Positions 27,903 through 36,209 of a DNA stretch of 64,000 nucleotides are shown piece after piece; positions within the stretch are counted from its first letter, which is position 1; each line of letters starts with the position of its first letter. The stretch spans positions 185,092 through 249,091 of the forward strand of contig NZ_JAFLJM010000007.1 in assembly GCF_017745675.1 (NCBI RefSeq), written 5' to 3'. The DNA comes from Alkalihalobacillus sp. BA299 (GTDB lineage Bacteria > Bacillota > Bacilli > Bacillales > Bacillaceae_F). Made by a program: the position numbers and the translations under genes. Below the pieces are notes generated by a model. That model saw nothing but the letters and a program-made list of their open reading frames with translations, was not told the DNA's origin and did not search any database.

Positions 27903-28021
27903 AATAATTCAATATGATATGGGGACATTCCTTCAAAAAATATATTCTTTTATAATTTTCGACTTAAAATGATGTTATAAAATTTATTTTTCGTGTTTCT
28001 TATTCAAGAGTAGTCACAAGA

Positions 28022-28091
28022 TTCCCTAAAAAATAGGGGGGAAACCAATTCTTTTATGGGAATGGTTAAATTATTTTCTGAGTATTATGAT
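28022..28091 (+). promoter_or_regulatory. LuxR-box plus promoter, copy 3 (BVMO operon)
   Basis: CCCTA/TAGGG inverted repeat (28024-28039), then CCAATTCTTTTATGGGAAT, weak -35 TGGTTA (28063-28068), 17 nt, -10 TATGAT (28086-28091). The TATGATTAATTTATA block is shared with copy 1. Confidence 0.65.
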
Positions 28092-28225
28092 TAATTTATA
28101 AATTGTCACTATTCAAAAAACGAATTATGGAGTAGGTGGTAATAGTTTAAGAGGTAGTCTAATCTTAAGAGTATTTATTTACTCTGAAGTAACCAATATT
28201 TTTCAATTTAAAGGAGTGAGTGATT

Positions 28226-28714
28226 TTGGCTAAATCATTAGACGAGAGAATTTTAGAATTGGAGGCACGTGAACAGATTAAAGAATTAATGGCGAATTAT
28301 AACCGTGGGATTGATACTCTTGATGAAGAATTATTTATAAGTATTTGGGAAGAGAATGCGGTATGGGATACAAATGATCCACTAAACATTAGTAAAAATA
28401 AGCTGGAAATATTAGAAAGAGTAAAGCTTAGTTGGAGAGATTTCCCAGAAACACATCACTTTACAACAAATGAAGTCATTCATGTAGATTTAAAAAATGG
28501 TGTGGCGACAGCTGTTGCAGATGTTGATTGTACGTTAACAAATTCGGCTGGGGTTGCACTCGTATCAGCAGCTTCTTACACGGATAAATTTAGTAATCGT
28601 TCAGGTAAATGGTTGTTTAGTGAAAGAAAGATTAAAATCCATTACAATACCCCGGTACTAGAACCATGGTCAAATACGCCAGAATCGCGTTTTAATCTTA
28701 AACTAGAAAAATGA
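28226..28714 (+). CDS. SnoaL_4/NTF2-like protein
   Basis: This is a 163-residue NTF2-fold protein. The TTG at 28226 is the start best spaced from AAGGAG (28211-28216), and it makes the N-terminus align with the paralogue at 53630 (KSLDERI versus KTLEERI). Shared blocks are LEAREQIKELMANYNRGID, WEENAVWD, PETHHFTTNEVI and KIHYNTPVLEPWS. The conserved histidine pair and Asp/Tyr residues suggest a real pocket enzyme, such as a dehydratase, isomerase or epoxide/lactone hydrolase. It is the first gene of the BVMO operon. Confidence 0.8.
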   Translation: MAKSLDERILELEAREQIKELMANYNRGIDTLDEELFISIWEENAVWDTNDPLNISKNKLEILERVKLSWRDFPETHHFTTNEVIHVDLKNGVATAVADVDCTLTNSAGVALVSAASYTDKFSNRSGKWLFSERKIKIHYNTPVLEPWSNTPESRFNLKLEK

Positions 28715-28749
28715 CAAGTGTAAATTATAAAAAAATTGGAGGGGTTTAA

Positions 28750-29526
28750 ATGAGTTTAAAAGGAAAAGTTGCAGTTATTACTGGAGCAGGAGGCGGGCTT
28801 GGTCAAGCGACAGCAGTACGTTTTGCAAATGATGGAGCAAAGCTCGTTCTAATAGATTTAAGTGATCAAGCGATGGAAAGAACAGTTTCTTTAGTAAAGG
28901 AAATTACTCAGGAAATCCATACAGTAGTAGCAGATGTGACGAATAGCAACGACGTGCAAAACTATGTCAAGGAAGCTGTAAATACATTTGGATCAATTGA
29001 TGTTTTTTACAACAATGCGGGAATAGAAGGGTTGATCAAACCAACAACAGAATATGAAGAAGAAGAGTTTGATAAAGTGATCGCGGTTAATACAAAAGGA
29101 GTTTTTCTAGGCTTAAAATATGTTCTACAACAAATGAAAAAACAAAAAAGCGGCAGTATTATTAATACGGCTTCAGTGGCAGGAATTTCAACTCAGGCAA
29201 ATCTTAGTGCTTATACCGCTAGTAAACACTCTGTCGTTGGTTTAACGAGGACAGCTGCTGTTGAAAATGCCAGATTAAATATTCGTGTAAATGCCATTTG
29301 TCCAGGTCCAATTGATACAGATATGGTCAAGCATGCTGCTGAAAAAAATAATCCAAATAACCCACAAGAATTTTATGATTTAGTAAAAGCGATGGTCCCT
29401 GCAGACCGTCTAGGTAAACCAGAAGAAGTTGCAAGTCTGGTTGCTTATCTTGGAGGCGACGAGTCAGGCTATATAAATGGATCAATAATAGCCATTGATG
29501 GTGGAATGACATCCACATACGCTTAG
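28750..29526 (+). CDS. SDR oxidoreductase
   Basis: This 258-residue classical SDR with TGAGGGLG, LIDLSD (NAD type), NNAG, NTASVAG, and YTASK is second in the operon SnoaL-SDR-hydrolase-BVMO. Directly upstream of a lactone-type hydrolase and a Baeyer-Villiger enzyme, it is the best candidate for the alcohol dehydrogenase that makes the cyclic ketone substrate. That assignment is contextual. Confidence 0.87.
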   Translation: MSLKGKVAVITGAGGGLGQATAVRFANDGAKLVLIDLSDQAMERTVSLVKEITQEIHTVVADVTNSNDVQNYVKEAVNTFGSIDVFYNNAGIEGLIKPTTEYEEEEFDKVIAVNTKGVFLGLKYVLQQMKKQKSGSIINTASVAGISTQANLSAYTASKHSVVGLTRTAAVENARLNIRVNAICPGPIDTDMVKHAAEKNNPNNPQEFYDLVKAMVPADRLGKPEEVASLVAYLGGDESGYINGSIIAIDGGMTSTYA

Positions 29527-29566
29527 GTCGTTGTGTTATTAAAAAATATTTGAGAGGATGAGTATA

Positions 29567-30520
29567 TTGCCTAATTTAGATCCAGCAGCAAAAGCATATT
29601 TGGAAGTTTTTAATCAAATGCCACCTATTCAATCTATGGAACCGCAAACAGTTAGAGAAATGTTTGCACAAGCACCTCCCATTGAGGTAGAGTTAGCACC
29701 ACTTGCTAAAATTGAGGATCGAATCATTTCTGTCGGTCAAAACCCGGAAGATGAAATTAAAATTAGAATTTATACTCCAGATGGACAAGATCCTTTTCCG
29801 TTGTTTGTTTACTACCATGGTGGTGGCTGGGTATTAGGAGATATTGAATTAGCTGATGCAAGTTGTAGAATGGTCGCGAATCGAACAGGTAGTATTGTAG
29901 TTTCAGTTGATTATCGACTTGCTCCTGAATATAAGTTTCCGATTCCAGTGCAAGATTCCTACGCTGCTTTAGAATGGGTACATGAAAATGCTGCGTCAAT
30001 AAATGGTAACGCTTCCAAAATAATAGTAGGCGGTGATAGTGCAGGGGGAAATTTAGCAGCTGTAGTCTCTATGATGGCTCGGGATCAAAATGGACCTCAT
30101 ATTTCAGCACAGGTGCTCATCTATCCAGTAACAAACTTAGGTTATGATACAGCGTCTTACGAAGAATTCCAACAAGGTTTTGGGTTAGATAGAGATTTAA
30201 TGATTTGGTTTGGTAATCATTACATTAGAAATGAAGCAGATCAAGTAGATAAATACGTAGCGCCTTTACTAGCGGAAGATTTAAGCAATCTCCCACAGGC
30301 ATTCGTCATTACAGCGGAAGTTGATGTGCTAAGGGATGAAGGTTTAGCATATGCCAACCGATTAAAAGAAGCTGGAGTAAAAGTTGAAACGATTTGTGAA
30401 GAGGGGTTAGTTCATGGCTACTTTACAAATATGGCCGTCTTCCCAGACAGAATTAAAGGAACCATTTCTAAAATTGCTCAGTTCTTGAATGGAGCTGAGC
30501 AGAAGGTTAAAAATACTTAA
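29567..30520 (+). CDS. Alpha/beta hydrolase, GDXG (HSL) family, probable lactone hydrolase
   Basis: This is a 318-residue hydrolase. The oxyanion motif YYHGGGWVLGD, nucleophile GDSAGGN, acid in DVLRDEG and the histidine in LVHGY define the hormone-sensitive-lipase/GDXG family. GAGAGG places the start at TTG 29567 rather than ATG 29558. The epsilon-lactone hydrolase MlhB of monoterpene degradation belongs to this family, and the next gene is a BVMO, so lactone opening is the likely job. A paralogue is encoded at 54.4 kb. Confidence 0.85.
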   Translation: MPNLDPAAKAYLEVFNQMPPIQSMEPQTVREMFAQAPPIEVELAPLAKIEDRIISVGQNPEDEIKIRIYTPDGQDPFPLFVYYHGGGWVLGDIELADASCRMVANRTGSIVVSVDYRLAPEYKFPIPVQDSYAALEWVHENAASINGNASKIIVGGDSAGGNLAAVVSMMARDQNGPHISAQVLIYPVTNLGYDTASYEEFQQGFGLDRDLMIWFGNHYIRNEADQVDKYVAPLLAEDLSNLPQAFVITAEVDVLRDEGLAYANRLKEAGVKVETICEEGLVHGYFTNMAVFPDRIKGTISKIAQFLNGAEQKVKNT

Positions 30521-30634
30521 TCCTTATATTATATACCCTTTTTACTCTTCTGCTAAAAGACATTGTTGTGGAAAAGTTAAGAGGTTGTTAGATTAGTAAA
30601 TTTTAACAATTAATATTTAGGGGGAATAACAAAA

Positions 30635-32272
30635 ATGGGTATACAAAAGGATCAGATCATTAACTTAGACGCAATTGTAGTTGGTGCTGGATTTTCAGGA
30701 CTATATATGCTTTATCGTTTCCGAAAGGCTGGTTTAAACACACAAGTTTTTGAATCAGCTGATGGTGTTGGTGGTGTATGGCATAAGAATCGTTATCCAG
30801 GAGCTCGATGTGATAATGAAAGTTATCAATATAATTATACTTTCTCTGAGGAACTTTATAAGGAATGGACATGGTCATCTAGATATCCAGAACAGTCTGA
30901 AATCTTAGATTATCTTAACTATGTTGCTGATAAGTTTGATTTACGTCGTGACCTCCAGTTGAATACTAAAATCACTGCAGCACGATATAATGAGGAAGAT
31001 AATCGATGGAAGATTGAGACCGACGCTGGCACTAAATATTCAGCTAAATACTTTATTACTGGAGTAGGTTGTCTCTCTGCAGCTAATGTTCCTAATTTTA
31101 AAGGTTTAGACAGTTTTGAAGGTGAATGGTACCATACAAGTCAATGGCCTAAAGAAAAAGTAGATTTCACAGGTAAACGGGTTGGGGTAATTGGTACTGG
31201 GTCAACTGGTGTTCAGGCTATTCCAGTAATTGCAAAGGAAGCGGGGCACCTAACTGTTTTTCAAAGAACTGCACAATACAGTGTACCTGCAAGAAATTAT
31301 ACGTATGACTATGAAACTATTCAAAAAGCCAAAGAAAATTTTCAAGAAACGAAACGGCAAATGAGAGAATCCTTTGTTGGTTCAGCTCATATTGAAGAAC
31401 CTAGACCTTCAGCAATAGAGGACACACCAGAAGAACAAGAAAAAGTATATGAGAGAGCTTGGGAAAAAGGAGGTGCCTCTTTATTATTAGAAACCTATGC
31501 TGATCTACTGGCAAACGATGAATCAAACGAAACGGCTTCAGAATTTGTCCGTAAAAAAATTAATCAGATTGTTAAAGACCCTGAAACTGCCAAAAAGCTA
31601 ACGCCAACCTATCGGATTGGTACAAAAAGAATTGTTATGGATACGAACTACTTTGAAACGTATAACCGTGAGAATGTTTCATTAGTGGATGTTAAAGCGA
31701 ATCCGATCGTAGAAATTACACCAAAAGGAATTAAAACAACCAATGGTGAGTATGAACTAGATATGATAGTTTTTGCTACTGGTTATGATGCGATGACAGG
31801 TTCGTTGTTCAAAATTGATATCCGTGGTCGAAACGGAATTTCACTTCAAGAAAAATGGGAAAATGGTGAGCAAACAAGAACATATCTAGGAGTGGCAACG
31901 GCTGGATTTCCTAATATGTTTATGATTACAGGCCCTGAAAGCCCTTCTGTATTTAGTAATGTACCTGTATCGATCGAACAACATGTTGAATGGATTTCCG
32001 ATTGTATCGAGTATCTTCGCGAGCATGACATTGAGGTCGTTGAAGCAAAAGTTGAATCAGAAGATGAGTGGAGCAAGCATTGTAGAGAGGTAGGAGAATC
32101 TCTTCTCTTTGTAAAGACGGATTCATGGTATACGGGTGCAAATATTCCTGGTAAGCCGCGTAGGTTTCTTATTTATCTTGGCGGGGTTGGACCGTACCGA
32201 GAGAAATGCAGCGAAATTGCAGCTAATGGCTATGAAGGATTTTCTTTACTGACTTCATTAAAAAAAGCTTAA
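30635..32272 (+). CDS. Baeyer-Villiger monooxygenase, cyclohexanone-monooxygenase type
   Basis: This is a 545-residue flavoprotein with two Rossmann sites, GAGFSG (17-22) and GTGSTG (187-192). Between them lies the exact type I BVMO fingerprint F-x-G-x3-H-x3-W at 161-171 (FEGEWYHTSQW). RYPGARCD and LTVFQRTAQYSVPARN follow cyclohexanone/cyclopentadecanone monooxygenases. It uses FAD, NADPH and O2 to insert oxygen beside a ketone, giving a lactone or ester. It is last in the operon with SnoaL, SDR and GDXG hydrolase. Ring size and substrate cannot be read from sequence. Confidence 0.92.
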   Translation: MGIQKDQIINLDAIVVGAGFSGLYMLYRFRKAGLNTQVFESADGVGGVWHKNRYPGARCDNESYQYNYTFSEELYKEWTWSSRYPEQSEILDYLNYVADKFDLRRDLQLNTKITAARYNEEDNRWKIETDAGTKYSAKYFITGVGCLSAANVPNFKGLDSFEGEWYHTSQWPKEKVDFTGKRVGVIGTGSTGVQAIPVIAKEAGHLTVFQRTAQYSVPARNYTYDYETIQKAKENFQETKRQMRESFVGSAHIEEPRPSAIEDTPEEQEKVYERAWEKGGASLLLETYADLLANDESNETASEFVRKKINQIVKDPETAKKLTPTYRIGTKRIVMDTNYFETYNRENVSLVDVKANPIVEITPKGIKTTNGEYELDMIVFATGYDAMTGSLFKIDIRGRNGISLQEKWENGEQTRTYLGVATAGFPNMFMITGPESPSVFSNVPVSIEQHVEWISDCIEYLREHDIEVVEAKVESEDEWSKHCREVGESLLFVKTDSWYTGANIPGKPRRFLIYLGGVGPYREKCSEIAANGYEGFSLLTSLKKA

Positions 32273-32358
32273 TATTTAAACTTTGTCACCTGAATAATTA
32301 ACTTGTGAACAAACGCTGATATTTTATAATTGATCGAAGTTTGAGATAAAACCGAAAA

Positions 32359-32390
32359 CTACCTGTTCCAAAATAAGGGACAGGTAGATA
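32359..32390. terminator. Terminator between BVMO and TetR genes
   Basis: CTACCTGTTCC (32359-32369) pairs with GGGACAGGTAG (32377-32387). The genes are convergent, so it may serve both. Confidence 0.65.
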
Positions 32391-32408
32391 AATAAAGCTT
32401 AGCGCTTG

Positions 32409-33002
32409 TTAGGATTTTATTCTTATCCCTTCTAAAAGCATCTTAATCTGTTTACTACTTTCTTTTACAAGGTCAAAATCATTATTTACGGCAATCGACC
32501 AATCATAGATGGCTCCACGCATCCATCTAGTCATTAACTTAGTCAATTCTTCGGCTGTAAATGTTGACGTAAATTCACCTGTACTTTGACCTTCAACAAT
32601 AAGGGAATTGATTAATTTGTAAATTTGTCTGTCTGTACGAGCAAGATAATTTTGATACTCTGGATTATAAAGATAGAGAACCCTTAATAATTCTCTTCCA
32701 ATGGTTTCACAAATATATTCCATTTGTGCTTCTGTCATTTTAATTATTTTATCAGAAGAGCTTAAGTTAGGTGGCAAGGTTTTTAAAAATTCATCATAAA
32801 ATTGATTCATTTCAATGAAAATATCAAAAAAGATTTGATGTTTCGATTTGAAATAAATATAAAAAGTTCCCTTTGAAACTCCTGATTCTGCCACAATTTT
32901 ATCGATTGTAACATGATCATAACCGTACTTACTTACTAGATGTATAGCTGATTCCAATAGTTTCTTTTTTGTATTTTTTGCTTGTTGTTGTCTGGTAGTC
33001 AT
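32409..33002 (-). CDS. TetR-family repressor
   Basis: This 197-residue protein has an N-terminal TetR HTH (VTIDKIVAESGVSKGTFYIYFKSK at about 31-54, split here: VTIDKIVAESGVS, then KGTFYIYFKSK). The C-terminal ligand domain is not assignable. It is divergent from the acyl-CoA ligase at 33.2 kb, and a perfect palindrome lies between them. It is not closely similar to the TetR protein at 58.6 kb. It probably senses an acid or acyl-CoA and controls the ligase/alcohol-dehydrogenase unit. Confidence 0.85.
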   Translation of the reverse strand: MTTRQQQAKNTKKKLLESAIHLVSKYGYDHVTIDKIVAESGVSKGTFYIYFKSKHQIFFDIFIEMNQFYDEFLKTLPPNLSSSDKIIKMTEAQMEYICETIGRELLRVLYLYNPEYQNYLARTDRQIYKLINSLIVEGQSTGEFTSTFTAEELTKLMTRWMRGAIYDWSIAVNNDFDLVKESSKQIKMLLEGIRIKS

Positions 33003-33088
33003 AGTCGCAACTCCTTAAATAATAAATCAGAAAATTTTAAATATTGACAATTATAATATACCAGTTTAAGATGATTTTAGAATAGGTG

Positions 33089-33125
33089 ACTATCAGTCAG
33101 TGAATTAAAGTCACTGACTGATAGT
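33089..33125. promoter_or_regulatory. Palindromic operator for the divergent TetR
   Basis: Fifteen-base arms ACTATCAGTCAGTGA (33089-33103) and its exact reverse complement (33111-33125) surround a 7-bp spacer in the TetR/acyl-CoA-ligase intergenic space. No other copy was seen in the window. Confidence 0.75.
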
Positions 33126-33201
33126 ATAGATTTAGGTTAAAGAATTCTCACTTTTTCGTCAATAAAAAGATGTTCTTACATTAGAGATAGGGGGAATTGG
33201 G

Positions 33202-34740
33202 TTGAATTATGGTAATTTACATTCTGGTTTAGCGGTTCATGCTAAAAATAAGCCTGATGATCAAGCGGTCATATTTTACAATGAGTCAAGAACATTTAAG
33301 GAACTTTATGAAAGGGTTAATGCCTTAGCTAATTCTTTACGTGACTTAGGAGTAGAAAAAGGAGATCATATTGTTCTCTATATGAGAAATCGATTGGAAA
33401 TGATGGAAATCCTGTTTGCTATATCTGCAGCGGGCGGTGTGTCAGTACCCATTAATTATATGGTTGAAGGGGAAAGCCTCCAATCATTAATTAATGATTC
33501 TGATGCAAAATACATTTTTGTTGAAGAGGAAAGGCTAGCATCTTTTAATGAAGTCAGTAACCGCTTACAAAATATAAGTGAAGCAACAACAATCTTAGTT
33601 AGTGAATATGAAATGAATACTCGTTACATATCCTATGAGGATTTTATAATTAAGGGCTCGATTGAAGCGCCAAATGTTCAAGTGAATTCTGATGATATGG
33701 CTTCAATGCTTTATTCATCAGGTACGACGTCATTACCGAAAGGAATTATGATTAACCAAGGAAATCAAATTTTTAGGACGTATTCGTTTGCCGCTGAATG
33801 GGCGATCAACTATAAAGATGTTGTGTTAGTTACTCTGCCAATCTATCACGCCGTTGGGCATTTTTATATGTTCTGTCTCAGTATCCTCGGTTGCAAAATG
33901 ATTATTACAAGAGATTTTGATGCAGAAAACACATTGAAAATGATTCAAGATTACAAAGTTACCCATTCCTTTTTTGTACCAACTCAATATATTATGATGC
34001 TGGAATTACCAGCTTTTGATCAATACGACCTCTCCTCATTACGTTCACTTGTTTCAGCAGGAGCTCCTTTAGCGGAAGTGACGAAAAAGAAAATTATTGA
34101 ACATTTTAACTGTGACTTTAACGAATATTACGGAACAACAGAAATTACTCCACTAGCTTGTTTGCGTCCAGAAAATGTATTAAGGAAATCATCGAGTGTT
34201 GGACAACAACTTTCCTTCATGGAAATTCGCCTGATTGATGAGGAAGGGAATGATGTCGCGGTTGGAGAAGAAGGGGAGTTTGCTGCGAGAGGGCCATCGA
34301 TGTTTACTGAGTACTATAAAAATCCAGAAGAAACGAAAAAAACAAGAACACCAGATGGATTTCATCGTACTGGAGACATGGGGATGGTGGACAAAGACGG
34401 ATTTTACTATTTGCTAGATCGTAAAAAAGATATGATTATTAGCGGTGGTGTTAATATTTATCCAAAAGATATCGAAGAAGTCATTTATAAGCATCCATTA
34501 GTATTGGAAGCAGCTGTAATAGGAGCACCCGATGAAAAATGGGGAGAAAAAGTGAAAGCATTCATCGTTTTAAAACATGAAGCTGTCTTAGATAAGCAAG
34601 AACTAATCGAGTTTTGTAACAGTAAACTTGCAAAATATCAATCAATTAAAGAAGTAGAGTTTATAGATAAATTACCGCGAAACCCATCTGGAAAAATTTT
34701 AAAAAGAGTACTGCGAGATTTAAAGGAAAGCCCTCAATAA
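33202..34740 (+). CDS. Acyl-CoA ligase (class I adenylate-forming)
   Basis: This 512-residue enzyme starts with TTG after TAGGGGG. It carries the AMP-binding motif YSSGTTSLPKG, YYGTTE, HRTGDMG, DRKKDMIISGG and the catalytic lysine in NPSGKILKR. It activates a carboxylic acid with ATP and CoA. It is paired with an iron-type dehydrogenase and controlled by a private TetR. Specificity is unknown; the other ligases at 36.2 and 41.5 kb are distinct. Confidence 0.88.
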   Translation: MNYGNLHSGLAVHAKNKPDDQAVIFYNESRTFKELYERVNALANSLRDLGVEKGDHIVLYMRNRLEMMEILFAISAAGGVSVPINYMVEGESLQSLINDSDAKYIFVEEERLASFNEVSNRLQNISEATTILVSEYEMNTRYISYEDFIIKGSIEAPNVQVNSDDMASMLYSSGTTSLPKGIMINQGNQIFRTYSFAAEWAINYKDVVLVTLPIYHAVGHFYMFCLSILGCKMIITRDFDAENTLKMIQDYKVTHSFFVPTQYIMMLELPAFDQYDLSSLRSLVSAGAPLAEVTKKKIIEHFNCDFNEYYGTTEITPLACLRPENVLRKSSSVGQQLSFMEIRLIDEEGNDVAVGEEGEFAARGPSMFTEYYKNPEETKKTRTPDGFHRTGDMGMVDKDGFYYLLDRKKDMIISGGVNIYPKDIEEVIYKHPLVLEAAVIGAPDEKWGEKVKAFIVLKHEAVLDKQELIEFCNSKLAKYQSIKEVEFIDKLPRNPSGKILKRVLRDLKESPQ

Positions 34741-34810
34741 TAACGACGGTTTTGAAACTAAAATAACTGACTTGAAAATGTAAGTCTGTCTATATGGAAG
34801 GAGCTTGAAC

Positions 34811-35992
34811 ATGATTTATCAATATCTCCCAGTCGACCGAATTCATTGCGGTATAAATGTCGTTAGTAAACAGCTTATAAATGAAATAAAAAACTTGAAC
34901 GTAAAAAGAGCTTTAATTGTAACAACAAATAGCATGCTAAAAACAAAAGCGTACCAGAACATGATTCAATCATTTCAAGATAACGATATTGAAGTAATGG
35001 AAACATGTTCAAAACAACATGTTCCTGGTGAAGTATTAATGAAAGATATAAAAGAAATATATGAATTTCATCCTGATGTAATTATTAGCTGTGGTGGAGG
35101 GAGTCCGATTGATGCTGCAAAGATTATTTCCTTTGTTTTAGCTGAAAGAGTTCAAACTGAAGAGGAAGTCTATCCTTATTCGGAAAACTTGGCGGAAAAA
35201 GAACTGACAATGACAAATTACCTTCCACATATTGCAATCCCAACAACCTTATCGGCTTCAGAGTTTACAAGTATTGCGGGAGTTACAAATGGAAAGGATC
35301 ATTTGAAGTATAAGTTCTCTCATTTAAATATGACACCAAAATACGTATTTCTAGACCCTGTTTTCACAGAAGAAACGCCAGATTGGCTTTGGGTCTCAAC
35401 AGGGATTCGTGCAGTTGATCATGCAGTTGAAACGCTTTATTCACCATCCCCCAATCCAATTAATACAGGGTTAGCATTACAAGCGTTAAAGAAATTATAT
35501 AATTATTTACCGCTTAGTAAAAAGGAGCCGACCAATTTGGAATATCGACTCGAATGCCAGGTCGGAGCATGGCTTTCCTTATTTTCAGTCGTTAATATTA
35601 AACTTGGATTATCACATAGTATCGGACATCAATTAGGAGCCACTTACAATATACCTCATGGAATGACTTCAGCGATCATGTTACCTCACGTCATGAAGTT
35701 TCTTTTGCCACGAACTTACGAAGAGCAGGCCCAAATTCCAGAAATATTAGGGGAAACGGAAATGCTTAAAAATGTTCATGAAAAAGCAAGTATGGCCCCA
35801 GCATTAATTAGAGGATTAATTGAGGACTTAGATATTCCACATAAGTTAAGAGATTTTAATGTTCCAAAAGAAAGCATTCCAGCAGTCGTTGAAAATATTC
35901 TTAAAGATATCCAAGGAGAAGAGAATGCTTTTGTATTAAGTACAGATGATTTAAAAACAGAAATTACTCATTTGGTAGAAGCAGCTTGGTGA
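34811..35992 (+). CDS. Iron-type alcohol dehydrogenase / maleylacetate-reductase-like
   Basis: This is about 394 residues from the ATG at 34811, which is correctly spaced from GAAGGAG; an in-frame TTG lies at 34805. It shows the NAD-binding CGGGSPIDAAKI and the C-terminal histidines in LSHSIGHQLGATYNIPHGMTSA. The first metal ligand of Fe-ADHs (Asp in G-M-D-A-x-x-H) is replaced: the site reads GIRAVDHAVE. Maleylacetate reductases also lack this ligand. It could be a reductase of an oxo acid or an alcohol dehydrogenase. It is transcribed with the upstream ligase. Confidence 0.8.
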   Translation: MIYQYLPVDRIHCGINVVSKQLINEIKNLNVKRALIVTTNSMLKTKAYQNMIQSFQDNDIEVMETCSKQHVPGEVLMKDIKEIYEFHPDVIISCGGGSPIDAAKIISFVLAERVQTEEEVYPYSENLAEKELTMTNYLPHIAIPTTLSASEFTSIAGVTNGKDHLKYKFSHLNMTPKYVFLDPVFTEETPDWLWVSTGIRAVDHAVETLYSPSPNPINTGLALQALKKLYNYLPLSKKEPTNLEYRLECQVGAWLSLFSVVNIKLGLSHSIGHQLGATYNIPHGMTSAIMLPHVMKFLLPRTYEEQAQIPEILGETEMLKNVHEKASMAPALIRGLIEDLDIPHKLRDFNVPKESIPAVVENILKDIQGEENAFVLSTDDLKTEITHLVEAAW

Positions 35993-36049
35993 AGTTTTCA
36001 GCAACCTGAAGGTAGAAGTATTCATTCTCTTTCTTAAAAGAATAATTCA

Positions 36050-36063
36050 AACAGTCATTTGTT
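36050..36063. promoter_or_regulatory. Weak KstR2-like operator
   Basis: AACAGTCATTTGTT has a perfect right half and two mismatches in the left half, 147 nt before the acyl-CoA ligase at 36.2 kb. Confidence 0.3.
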
Positions 36064-36209
36064 TTGGGGAACTAAGTCTAATAGCTAAATATATTACACT
36101 ATTTAATAAGAAGTTTTTAGTCATGAGGACCTATTTCAGATGAAATAGGCTAATAAAATACGTTTTTCTAATTTGTTTTAAATAAAGCAAGTTAGAAGGA
36201 AGGGGGACC

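Noticed and set aside
32299..32313. Half operator AACAAACG near 32.3 kb
   Set aside because: Only the left half matches, and it lies between convergent gene ends where repression would make no sense.
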